Part shown: in pieces, positions 1 to 6,584 of the stretch
How the letters are laid out: each line of letters opens with the position of its first letter
How positions within the stretch are numbered: the first letter of the stretch is position 1
Origin: a bacterium
GTDB lineage: Bacteria > Armatimonadota > UBA5829
Direction: 5' to 3'
Assembly: GCA_021373255.1 (NCBI GenBank)
Contig: JAJFTD010000026.1
Coordinates: forward strand, 1 to 40,254
DNA length: 40,254 bases
The notes under the pieces: generated by a model
Seen by the model: the letters and a program-made list of their open reading frames with translations, nothing else
Told to the model about the DNA's origin: nothing
The model's database searches: none
Program-made: the position numbers and the translations under genes

Positions 1-614
1 TTCGCGAACTTGTCCCAGACCTGGTTTCTAGCTATTGTGTCGGCCTCATTCGGCTCAGTGAAGTAAGACTCAGCAAGGATTTCCTCACCCTTGGCAGTCT
101 GCCCTTCGACATAAAACTTCTCACCGAGGTCGTACATCAACACGTCGACGTTCTTCTTCCATGTCTCGACGTCATCCACCGAGTTGCAGAACCAACTCCA
201 GCGCTTTTCGGCAGGCATCACCGCGACCAGCACAGTGTTCTCCCGCCTGGCGGCATAATACGGATCTTTGAACTTATCGTCCAGGAACACGCGGTCGAGA
301 ACCTGAATAGCCTGCGCGTCCGGGAGCCACATACCCAGCATCACCGCCGGTTTTGCCTCTGGGACCAGTTGCTCCACGCTCACGTTCTCTTTGCCCTTTT
401 CGATCTTCAATAGAGCTTCGTAGCGCGGGAGGAAATAATCCTTAGGCGGCATCATCGCCTGGCTGCCGTCGATTATCGGACTATCGCCGGATTTAAGCTC
501 CCGAAACTCCGCGGGGGAGTCCTTGCGCTCTATTGGAGCCACAACAGTATGTGATTGCATCAGCTCGTTGATCCAATCCGTTATTCTATCTTTTGAGATG
601 ATTTTATCGCTCAT
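1..614 (-). CDS. 4Fe-4S dicluster electron-transfer subunit (FlxB/AsrA-like), 3' end outside window
   Basis: Partial gene; the C-terminus lies beyond the left edge. I translated it from the reverse strand: it starts MSDKIISKDRITDWINEL and runs about 204 residues without a stop. The start ATG (612-614) has a GGAG ribosome site a few bases upstream. The segment LGMWLPDAQAIQVLDRVFLD followed by DPYYAARRENT matches the N-terminal part of the anaerobic sulfite reductase A / hydrogenase beta-type Fe-S proteins, which pass electrons between a flavin partner and other Fe-S proteins. The two 4Fe-4S motifs usual near the C-terminus of that family would be outside the window. It is the last visible gene of the hdrA/mvhD-like cluster, so a FlxB-like role in an Hdr complex is inferred. 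Family assignment is from remembered motifs only. Confidence 0.7.
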   Translation of the reverse strand, partial: MSDKIISKDRITDWINELMQSHTVVAPIERKDSPAEFRELKSGDSPIIDGSQAMMPPKDYFLPRYEALLKIEKGKENVSVEQLVPEAKPAVMLGMWLPDAQAIQVLDRVFLDDKFKDPYYAARRENTVLVAVMPAEKRWSWFCNSVDDVETWKKNVDVLMYDLGEKFYVEGQTAKGEEILAESYFTEPNEADTIARNQVWDKFA

Positions 615-640
615 AATGTCTCCACACTTCAGCAGTTCTT

Positions 641-747
641 GAACCACTGAAGATATGATGGAAATGAGACACTGAAAATGCCGTGTTTTGATTGATAGGC
701 TATCTTTTCAGTACTTCAATTGATTCAGAGTTTCAGTGGTTCTGAAC
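641..747. repeat. Nested inverted repeat with about 8-bp periodicity in an Hdr-cluster spacer
   Basis: The 141-base spacer between two Fe-S genes holds GAACCACTGAA (641-651) and its exact reverse complement TTCAGTGGTTC (732-742). Inside these sit ACTGAAAA (671-678) and TTTTCAGT (705-712), so the whole stretch could fold into one long interrupted hairpin. The right half also repeats TTCA at 707, 715, 724 and 732, a period of 8 to 9 bases. No ORF lies here. Confidence 0.7.
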
Positions 748-755
748 AAACCCGG

Positions 756-1703
756 CTATCCCCCATGTGCCGCCGGGTCAAAATCTTCATCTTGATAATG
801 CCCTAGTACAGGCGATTTCTGCTCGGGGTCACCGGCTTCGTAGTCGTAGCGTTCTTTGACTATATTCGCCATTTCGCGCATCAACTCGGCTATTGGAATA
901 TCTACGGGACAAACGCGCTCGCACTCGCCGCAGCTTATGCAGCGTCCAGCCGAATGCATTGCACGGGTGGCGTGGAACATCCAAGCCTCCTCGGCAGTGG
1001 CTTTCTTGGCGGTCCACTTGGGTTCTATGCGGTCGGCAAAACATTGCTCGCAGTAACAGTTCGGACACACCTGCCTGCAGGCGTAGCAGCGCACGCATTT
1101 GGAGAACTGTTCGCTCCAATACTTTCGGCGCTCCTCAGGGATTTCGGGAATACTGCACGCCCTGGTTTCCAGAGGTTCGGTTCCCTCGCCCAGTTTCACA
1201 TCGTATATAGCCGGATTGCGATTTGTGCAGACACCGCACATATCTCGCAGGCAATCGGAGCAGGAGACGGTGTAGTCGCCATTGGTCGTATTGACTTTAA
1301 GGCCATCAGACGTCCAATCGAGACCGGTCACATCTTGAACATGGAAGTCCTGGCTGTCCAGATTGAACGCATCTACTACTCCCGAGCAGCCTAGCCCGAT
1401 AATATATAGATTCTCACGCTTTATCTGCCGTTCTTGAATCAATCCGACTATGCTCCTGATGTCACAAGGCTTGGCGATGATTCCAGCTTTGCTGTCTTTC
1501 GCCATCTTGGGGAGATACACTGCGAGATTATTCACGCACGCCGGATTCCAGACGAGTTTGTCAGTGTCTTCGGGTTTGTCGATGAACACAGGCGTGGTCT
1601 TGAACGCCACAGTGCCCGCGCCCCACCCTATTACGACGCTTACATCACCGCTTTCCAACGCTTTTTTTGCTTCTTCACGAATCTTGTTTTGGATATCAGA
1701 CAT
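756..1703 (-). CDS. Fe-S electron-transfer protein with C-terminal 4Fe-4S dicluster (FlxC / FrhB-like)
   Basis: A cytoplasmic electron carrier of about 315 residues. Family features: an N-terminal domain with AKPCDIRSIVGLIQE and a GCSGVVDAF segment as in F420-hydrogenase/formate-dehydrogenase beta-type subunits; a Cys cluster CSDCLRDMCGVC in the middle; a very Cys-rich block CVRCYACRQVCPNCYCEQC; and a ferredoxin-type CISCGECERVCP near the C-terminus. I use the ATG at 1703, which follows an AAGG site; the open frame extends 14 codons upstream to 1745 without a ribosome site and through the heptamer array. It lies between the MvhD-like gene and the partial Fe-S subunit, the context of FlxC in Flx-Hdr systems. 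The electron donor is not visible. The general redox role is firm, the Flx name is inference. Confidence 0.75.
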   Translation of the reverse strand: MSDIQNKIREEAKKALESGDVSVVIGWGAGTVAFKTTPVFIDKPEDTDKLVWNPACVNNLAVYLPKMAKDSKAGIIAKPCDIRSIVGLIQERQIKRENLYIIGLGCSGVVDAFNLDSQDFHVQDVTGLDWTSDGLKVNTTNGDYTVSCSDCLRDMCGVCTNRNPAIYDVKLGEGTEPLETRACSIPEIPEERRKYWSEQFSKCVRCYACRQVCPNCYCEQCFADRIEPKWTAKKATAEEAWMFHATRAMHSAGRCISCGECERVCPVDIPIAELMREMANIVKERYDYEAGDPEQKSPVLGHYQDEDFDPAAHGG

Positions 1704-1718
1704 ACTCAATACCTTTTT

Positions 1719-1746
1719 GGTCGACGGTCGGCAGTCATCAATCATC
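1719..1746. repeat. Degenerate heptamer array, 4 units of type NRTCNNC
   Basis: Plus-strand units are GGTCGAC, GGTCGGC, AGTCATC and AATCATC, exactly seven bases apart. The array lies just upstream of the chosen start of the Fe-S gene at 1703. The same unit type occurs upstream of hdrA at 5856-5890. Confidence 0.7.
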
Positions 1747-1779
1747 TAGCTGCATTCCGGTGACTACGAACCTTGATTG

Positions 1780-2244
1780 CTACGGCGTTACGCCGTCGAA
1801 TGGGCCGAGTTTCTTGACCTTTTCAGTCATCTCGGTAACCAGTTCAGCGAAGCGATTACCTTCGGATGCGGAAACCCACTCGAAGTGGAAGCGATCCTCG
1901 GAGATGCCCAAGGTCTTCAGAAGATCCTTTACTAAGGCAATTCTACGGCGGGCGTAGTAGTTGCCTTTGGCGTAATGGCAGTCGCCGGGGTGACACCCCA
2001 ACACCATCACCGCATCGAACCCCTTTTGGAAGCCCTTGAGGACGAACATCGGGTCCACCCTGCCCGAGCACGGTACACGAACGATGCGAATGGTCTCCGG
2101 GTAGTGGAGCCTCGCGCTCCCTGCCAGGTCCGCGCCCGCGTAGCTGCACCAGTTGCAGAGTATGCCAAGTATCCTCGGCTGCCACTCACTGGTCTTCGCC
2201 GATCCCTCGGCCTGCGTATCTATGACTTTGGTTTCTTCAGACAT
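1780..2244 (-). CDS. MvhD/FlxD-like hydrogenase iron-sulfur subunit
   Basis: A 154-residue cytoplasmic protein of the MvhD/FlpD/FlxD family, the small [2Fe-2S] subunit that hands electrons to HdrA. Visible motifs are ILGILCNWCSYAGADLAG near residues 26-42, VPCSGRVDP around residues 58-65, and VLGCHPGDCHY around residues 81-91; Cys30, Cys33, Cys59, Cys84 and Cys89 are the likely ligands. The length is usual for a stand-alone MvhD. The start ATG has an AGGA site about ten bases upstream. It sits 76 bases upstream of the next Fe-S gene in transcription order and belongs to the hdrA cluster, although three unrelated small genes separate it from hdrA. Family call is secure; whether the input is hydrogenase or NADH cannot be told from this window. 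Confidence 0.9.
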   Translation of the reverse strand: MSEETKVIDTQAEGSAKTSEWQPRILGILCNWCSYAGADLAGSARLHYPETIRIVRVPCSGRVDPMFVLKGFQKGFDAVMVLGCHPGDCHYAKGNYYARRRIALVKDLLKTLGISEDRFHFEWVSASEGNRFAELVTEMTEKVKKLGPFDGVTP

Positions 2245-2274
2245 TGTGTTAGATTCCTAAGTTTCAGTTGGCAA

Positions 2275-3072
2275 CTATTTCTTAACTACATATCCCGGCC
2301 TCAGCTCGGAGACCGTGCAAAAAGACGTATCCATCATCACCGGTTTGCCGCTAGGGCCGGGAGCCTGTGCGCCGGAGGTCACAACCTCGAGTTCCTTGAC
2401 CACACCGATACCATCGGCAACCCAATATATCCCGCGCCTGCGGCCTGAGGTGATATTGAACTTCTGCCCCATCATCTCTATCGTGCCCGTGATTTCTTCT
2501 GTCGTATAGACTACTTTCAAACAGTCCTTAAACGTGCCCGCGGGAACCGTAACAGTCTCCTTGCCGGCGACTTTAGCCGATACAGGGCTCTTTATATCAC
2601 CGCTGCGCATCATGCCGACATCCCACGACTTACCAGACGAAGCACTTTTGCTGAAGTAGAGCAGCGGCGGATCGTAGCTCTCCTTTTCGGCCTGTGATTC
2701 ATCTGAGGACTCATTGTCTGATGAATGGATCAATAAGCCCTGAGGAGTATTAGATATCTTAAGATTGCTGCTTTCGTGCTGGGTGCTTCCACTTATGGAC
2801 TTCAGGTCCGTGACTTCGCGGTAATTATATATCACCGGAGATGAACCGCTTTCCTGCGACAGCACCTCATACACAGAAGACCCCGAACTCTCGTCCTGCA
2901 TAGTCGCCACAGCATGCCCATCAATCGCCAGGGTGCCGTGAATGATTTTATAAGAGTCATACTCCCACTTGTTTCCCGGCACGCAGGGGATAATCTCCGT
3001 GGCTGCCATCACAGGTAAAGCCAGCGAAGCGAGTAAAACAATAATTACTGTCCTTACAATAGTTCTGGTCAA
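2275..3072 (-). CDS. Secreted hypothetical protein inside the Hdr cluster
   Basis: About 265 residues. I chose a TTG start at 3072 because it has a strong GGAG site six bases upstream and gives a clean signal peptide (TRTIVRTVIIVLLASLALPVMAATE). The frame stays open to an ATG at 3120, which would add 16 residues, overlap the upstream gene by 23 bases and lacks a ribosome site. The mature protein is mostly beta-type with Ser-rich segments. The pattern GNKWEYDSY at the N-terminus, a later TVPAGTFKDCLKV segment and GIYWVADGIGVVKE resembles periplasmic or surface proteins of the TapB/DUF3108-like kind, whose function is not established. No redox motif is present, so its place between mvhD and hdrA is unexplained. 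Confidence 0.65.
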   Translation of the reverse strand: MTRTIVRTVIIVLLASLALPVMAATEIIPCVPGNKWEYDSYKIIHGTLAIDGHAVATMQDESSGSSVYEVLSQESGSSPVIYNYREVTDLKSISGSTQHESSNLKISNTPQGLLIHSSDNESSDESQAEKESYDPPLLYFSKSASSGKSWDVGMMRSGDIKSPVSAKVAGKETVTVPAGTFKDCLKVVYTTEEITGTIEMMGQKFNITSGRRRGIYWVADGIGVVKELEVVTSGAQAPGPSGKPVMMDTSFCTVSELRPGYVVKK

Positions 3073-3097
3073 TGCAGACTCCAGTCTAAATACGACC

Positions 3098-3346
3098 TCA
3101 GGCGTCGACGTCGTCGTCATCTCGTCTGATCTTGATACCAGTGTCCTGCTTCACTGCAGGCGCCTTGATTTCCTGCAGTTCAGGTTCATCATCACGGAAC
3201 ACGAAGGGTAACAAAGCAAGTAGGATGAGCACTACCCCCACCCCAATCACCACTGGCCAGAAGTGGGTCAGCACTCCTATTATCCATACGAGCCACGCCA
3301 CTGATCTAAGCAGTGCAATTGTCTCTTTCTTTGGTTTTGTGGGCAT
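3098..3346 (-). CDS. Small two-helix membrane protein, unknown function
   Basis: An 82-residue protein not recognised as any named family. After a short Lys-rich N-terminus come two hydrophobic segments, about residues 13-30 and 32-50, joined by a very short turn (THFWP), so a helical hairpin with both ends on the same side is likely. The C-terminal 30 residues are charged and end in a run of Asp (RRDDDDVDA). The ATG is preceded by AGGGGGCGCTT, a strong ribosome site, which supports a real gene. It overlaps the extended frame of the next gene by a few bases, suggesting coupled translation of this membrane and secreted pair. Confidence 0.6.
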   Translation of the reverse strand: MPTKPKKETIALLRSVAWLVWIIGVLTHFWPVVIGVGVVLILLALLPFVFRDDEPELQEIKAPAVKQDTGIKIRRDDDDVDA

Positions 3347-3440
3347 AAGCGCCCCCTATTTATTTTTCGGTGGGCTATCAGTTCACAGAGTGTGTCCGGC
3401 GGGTTCGGCATCAGGATACCGAACCAACATAAGAACACGA

Positions 3441-3767
3441 TTACTGCTTATCTATGTTACTCAGTCGGTTTATCTCTTTCTTCTTTTCTTTGTCTATCCA
3501 AAAGAAGCTCACAACACTCAAAAGCACAACAAGCATTCCAACCCATGTTAGCAGTCCTCTCTTGCTGTAACGCATGCAGGTCGATGCAGCTAAAAATAAG
3601 ATCAAGAATGCAAGTTCATAGCTTACATACTTACGCAGACTCGGGTATTGCGTTAATTCAGCAGTCTTTGCCTCTGAGTTCTTCGCAACCTTAGCCCACA
3701 TCAAGATACGCAAGAGAGGCCACGCAATGGCTATACTGACAATCAACACAAAAGCCAAAGTTGACAT
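3441..3767 (-). CDS. Small integral membrane protein, unknown function
   Basis: A 108-residue protein. The start ATG at 3767 has a perfect GGAGG site five bases upstream; an upstream ATG at 3800 lacks one. Three hydrophobic segments are visible: residues about 2-22, 46-61 (ELAFLILFLAAS) and 70-88 (LLTWVGMLVVLLSVVSFFW), followed by a strongly basic and acidic tail (DKEKKKEINRL). No family recognised. It is the first gene downstream of hdrA, 82 bases after its stop, and with the next two genes forms a block of three envelope-type proteins inside the electron-transfer cluster. No sequence feature links it to electron transfer. Confidence 0.55.
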   Translation of the reverse strand: MSTLAFVLIVSIAIAWPLLRILMWAKVAKNSEAKTAELTQYPSLRKYVSYELAFLILFLAASTCMRYSKRGLLTWVGMLVVLLSVVSFFWIDKEKKKEINRLSNIDKQ

Positions 3768-3823
3768 ATATGCCTCCAGACGGAACGTTACGCTGTGCAT
3801 TCTCCACTAGGAGAGAGTGTCTG

Positions 3824-3858
3824 GGCTCTCCACCCTCAGCTCTCTACTCTCAGCTTCT
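3824..3858. repeat. Degenerate heptamer array at the 3' end of hdrA
   Basis: Plus-strand units GGCTCTC, CACCCTC, AGCTCTC, TACTCTC and a decayed fifth unit AGCTTCT follow each other at seven bases. The last two overlap the end of the hdrA coding region (stop at 3850). Read on the minus strand the unit is GAGAGNN, the same family as the array at 5916-5943 on the other side of hdrA but in opposite orientation. Confidence 0.65.
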
Positions 3859-5850
3859 TTTACTTTCTGCCAATGCGTCTATCTCAGCCAGAATCTGGTT
3901 ACCCTCAAAACCGCGCAACCTGGCAGAGAGGCTTCGGCAGGCGGCGGAGCAGGTTCCACAGCCTTTGCAGACGCCTTCGTTTACCTGGGCGACAGTCTTC
4001 ATTACCTGCTTCTCACGGGTGGACTTGCTTCGATCCATTACTTCCACAAGGTCGATAGCACCGAACGGGCAGACTTCCGTGCACAGGCCGCAGCCGGCGC
4101 AGGTATCTTCGTTGATGTAGGCGATCATCGGCTGGCTCTTGATTGAGGGCTTGCTGAACAGACCTATCACTTTGCTCGCAGCACCGCTGGCCTGGGCGAC
4201 TGTATCGGGAATGTCTTTGGGATACTGGCACGCGCCCGCGAGGTAGATGCCATCCGTGAGGACTTCCACCGGCTTGAGCTTGGGATGCGCTTCACTGAAC
4301 CAGTTGTATTGGTCAGTGGAGATACCCAGCTTGCGGGCGAGGTCCTTGGCATCGTGCTGCGGTTCCATTGCAGTCGCAAGCACTACCAGGTCTGCACGAA
4401 CTTCAACCGGCTTGCCCAGGAGCGTATCAGCGCCCTTTATTACCAGTTGGTCGCCATCGGGGTAAATACGGGAGACGCGGCCCCGGATGTAGTTAGCGCC
4501 AAAGTCCTCGATGGTGCGGCGAACGAACTCCTCATAGCCCTTGCCGTTGGCGCGGATGTCCATATAGAAAACGTAGGTGTCGACGTCGTGCAGCTTGTCT
4601 TTTACCAGCAGGGCTTGCTTGGCGTTATACATGCAGCAGACCTTGGAGCAGTAGGCGTGGCCGTGGGTATCGTCGCGGCTGCCTATACAGGACAAGAACG
4701 CTATCGACTTCGGCGTTTTGCCATCGGATGGGCGCACGATGTGGCCGTCGGTGGGGCCGGAAGCGTTCATAATACGCTCGAACTGAATCGAAGAGATCAC
4801 ATTGGGATACTTGCCATAGCCATACTCGCCCAGCGCCGCATGGTTCCAGAGTTGGAAACCGGTGGCAACCACAATCCCGCCGAAGTTCTCGGTAACGAGT
4901 TGGTCCTGCTGATCGTAGTCAATCGCGCCTGCGGGGCATAGTTTCTGGCAAACACCACACTTCTGACCGTTAAACAACCGGCAGTGCGCGCGATCAATTG
5001 CGGGCTTATTTGGAACAGCCTGCGGGAACGGGCGGTAGATGGCGCGGCGTGTGCCCATGCTCTCATCGAACTCGCTGGAGATACCCTTCATCGGGCACTT
5101 CTCCAGGCACAGTCCGCAGCCGGTGCACTTGGTCTCATCAACGCTCTTTGCACGCTTGCGAATGGTAACTTCAAAGTTGCCAACGAACCCCTTGACCTCT
5201 TCAACCTCTGAGTAGGTCCAGATATCGATCAGCGGGTGGCTGGCACAATCGACCATCTTAGGAGTAAGAATGCACGCAGCGCAGTCCAGTGTGGGGAATG
5301 TCTTATCATACTGAGCCATGTGGCCGCCAATGGACGGCGTTCGCTCAACGAGAACCACCGGATGCCCTGCATCGGCAATATCAAGCGCGGCCTGAATACC
5401 GGCGATACCTCCGCCTATCACGAGTGCGCGCTTGGTCAGGTCTATGTCTTTTCTGAACAGCGGCTGGTCTTTAGACACCTTTGCCACAGCCATCCTAACG
5501 AGCTCAATCGCCTTTTGGGTGGTCTCGGGCGTGTGCTCATGCACCCATGAGCAGTGCTCGCGCAGGTTGGCCATTTCGACCATATACGGGTTCAGCCCCG
5601 CATCGCCAATGCACCGCTGGAAAGTGGGCTCATGCAGCCTGGGAGAGCAGGACGCAATCACAATCCTATCGAGCTTATGCTCCCGTATCGCATCCTTAAC
5701 GATGTTCTGCCCCGGCTCGCTGCACATATACTTATAGTCAGTCGCAAAAGCGACACCGGGCATATCCTTAGCCGCCTCTGCGACAGCCTGAACATCCACC
5801 GTCTTCGCAATATTCGATCCACACCAGCAAACAAATACGCCAATTCGCAT
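3850..5850 (-). CDS. hdrA: Heterodisulfide reductase-type flavoprotein, subunit A
   Basis: A 666-residue flavin and multi-cluster Fe-S protein of the HdrA family, the electron-bifurcating hub in methanogens and in bacterial Flx-Hdr systems. Visible parts: N-terminal VCWCGSNIAKTVDV; Rossmann FAD motif VIGGGIAGIQAA (about residues 144-154); ferredoxin clusters with Cys242/245/248/252 and Cys290/298/301/305; a YCSKVCCMYNAKQALL segment typical of the family; and two C-terminal clusters, Cys584/587/590/594 and Cys628/631/634/638. The usual Pro after the last Cys of the final cluster is Arg here (AACRSLSAR), a departure from the standard CP pattern. Length is normal. A GAGG site precedes the ATG by eight bases, inside a heptamer array. 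hdrB and hdrC are not in the window. Its partners are the MvhD-like and Fe-S genes downstream. Confidence 0.93.
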   Translation of the reverse strand: MRIGVFVCWCGSNIAKTVDVQAVAEAAKDMPGVAFATDYKYMCSEPGQNIVKDAIREHKLDRIVIASCSPRLHEPTFQRCIGDAGLNPYMVEMANLREHCSWVHEHTPETTQKAIELVRMAVAKVSKDQPLFRKDIDLTKRALVIGGGIAGIQAALDIADAGHPVVLVERTPSIGGHMAQYDKTFPTLDCAACILTPKMVDCASHPLIDIWTYSEVEEVKGFVGNFEVTIRKRAKSVDETKCTGCGLCLEKCPMKGISSEFDESMGTRRAIYRPFPQAVPNKPAIDRAHCRLFNGQKCGVCQKLCPAGAIDYDQQDQLVTENFGGIVVATGFQLWNHAALGEYGYGKYPNVISSIQFERIMNASGPTDGHIVRPSDGKTPKSIAFLSCIGSRDDTHGHAYCSKVCCMYNAKQALLVKDKLHDVDTYVFYMDIRANGKGYEEFVRRTIEDFGANYIRGRVSRIYPDGDQLVIKGADTLLGKPVEVRADLVVLATAMEPQHDAKDLARKLGISTDQYNWFSEAHPKLKPVEVLTDGIYLAGACQYPKDIPDTVAQASGAASKVIGLFSKPSIKSQPMIAYINEDTCAGCGLCTEVCPFGAIDLVEVMDRSKSTREKQVMKTVAQVNEGVCKGCGTCSAACRSLSARLRGFEGNQILAEIDALAESKRS

Positions 5851-5855
5851 AATTT

Positions 5856-5890
5856 AGTCCTCGGTCAACTGTCGGCGGTCATCAGTTGGG
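5856..5890. repeat. Degenerate heptamer array upstream of hdrA, 5 units
   Basis: Plus-strand units AGTCCTC, GGTCAAC, TGTCGGC, GGTCATC and AGTTGGG are spaced by exactly seven bases. The first unit, read on the minus strand, is GAGGACT and contains the hdrA ribosome site, so the array reaches into the translation-initiation region. It matches the unit type found at 1719-1746. Confidence 0.7.
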
Positions 5891-5915
5891 GAACCGCCAG
5901 GCCCCTTTTTCTTTG

Positions 5916-5943
5916 GAGAGTGGAGGGCAAAGAGCTGAGAGCC
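5916..5943. repeat. Degenerate heptamer array between hicB and hdrA
   Basis: Four plus-strand units GAGAGTG, GAGGGCA, AAGAGCT, GAGAGCC at a seven-base period. This is the reverse-complement type of the array at 3824-3858, so hdrA is flanked by related arrays in opposite orientation. Confidence 0.65.
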
Positions 5944-5949
5944 CAGAAT

Positions 5950-6174
5950 CTATGCCGCAATGTTTAGACTTACAACTTTCGCCTCGCCGCCTTCGTGTGG
6001 TGGTTCTATTCCTTCTTCTGCGAGACAGGACAAGTGGAATGGAATTCCTTCCTGAGCTAACTGCAGGACTTCATCTTCGGAATCTCCACAGGCAACATAA
6101 CCGGGCAAAGCAGGAACAGTCAATGTGAACTTCCCTGATGGGTCTTTTTCTATAACAACAGTAAATTGCTTCAT
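5950..6174 (-). CDS. hicB: HicB-type antitoxin
   Basis: A 74-residue protein matching the short HicB form: an N-terminal beta strand MKQFTVVIEKD, then the family core with PALPGYVACGDSEDEVLQLAQEGIPFHL, the degenerate RNase H-like fold that binds and blocks HicA. There is no recognisable C-terminal DNA-binding helix-turn-helix or ribbon-helix-helix, so autorepression by this protein alone is not evident. The start codon overlaps the hicA stop as ATGA, so the two are translated together with the toxin first, the usual hicAB order. It is followed by a heptamer array and then hdrA on the same strand. No relation to the Hdr cluster is apparent. Confidence 0.85.
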   Translation of the reverse strand: MKQFTVVIEKDPSGKFTLTVPALPGYVACGDSEDEVLQLAQEGIPFHLSCLAEEGIEPPHEGGEAKVVSLNIAA

Positions 6175-6392
6175 TTGCCTCTCCTTGCTTTTTCAAACTC
6201 TTGCCTAGTAATCCCAGCCTGCCTAAGTATACTTGCAATGTTCCCTTCAGATAAATCTCTACCAGCATGAACGCTAATAGTCACACCAGCCTCAGGGCGA
6301 TCTCTATGCACCATCCTTATATGTGCACCAACCTGCCTACGCACTTGGAATCCCAAGCGCTCTAAAGTACGGATAACCTCACGCGCAGTCAT
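6171..6392 (-). CDS. hicA: HicA-type mRNA interferase toxin
   Basis: A 73-residue double-stranded-RNA-binding-fold toxin of the HicA family, which cleaves mRNA and tmRNA in a ribosome-independent way. The family pattern is clear: TAREVIRTLERLGFQVRRQVGAH, where His24 in the GAHIRM segment is the expected catalytic His; then VHAGRDLSEGNIASILRQAGI, as in other HicA proteins. The length is usual. The toxin looks intact. It precedes hicB with a 4-base overlap. A promoter candidate lies about 165 bases upstream, inside the 3' end of lepA. Confidence 0.88.
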   Translation of the reverse strand: MTAREVIRTLERLGFQVRRQVGAHIRMVHRDRPEAGVTISVHAGRDLSEGNIASILRQAGITRQEFEKARRGK

Positions 6393-6555
6393 AGTCTATG
6401 ATCCTACAGAATTAAGCATTAGGCAACAAACCTCTTGCACGGTAATAGCTCATTCTTGATGATTACAACGTAAGCATGCTAAGCCAATGATTTGAATTGT
6501 TCGGTATTAGAATATACTGTTGGTCAAACAATTCAGAAACATAACAAACCACTGT

Positions 6556-6584
6556 ATTATACCAGAGCTACTTGTCATCACCAA
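6556..6584 (-). promoter_or_regulatory. Candidate sigma70-type promoter for hicAB
   Basis: On the minus strand TTGGTG (6579-6584), a 17-base spacer and a perfect TATAAT (6556-6561) with TGG just before it. The -35 box lies in the 3' end of lepA. It would give a leader of about 155 bases before hicA. The -10 is strong, the -35 weak. Confidence 0.45.

Noticed and set aside
3880-3945. Possible frameshift near the HdrA C-terminus, where CPSGA is expected.
   Set aside because: The distance between Cys ligands and to the LRGF and QILAEI segments is normal, so substitution explains it without a frameshift.
4285-4941. A 218-codon plus-strand frame inside hdrA.
   Set aside because: Antisense to conserved HdrA coding sequence; no ribosome site or motif.
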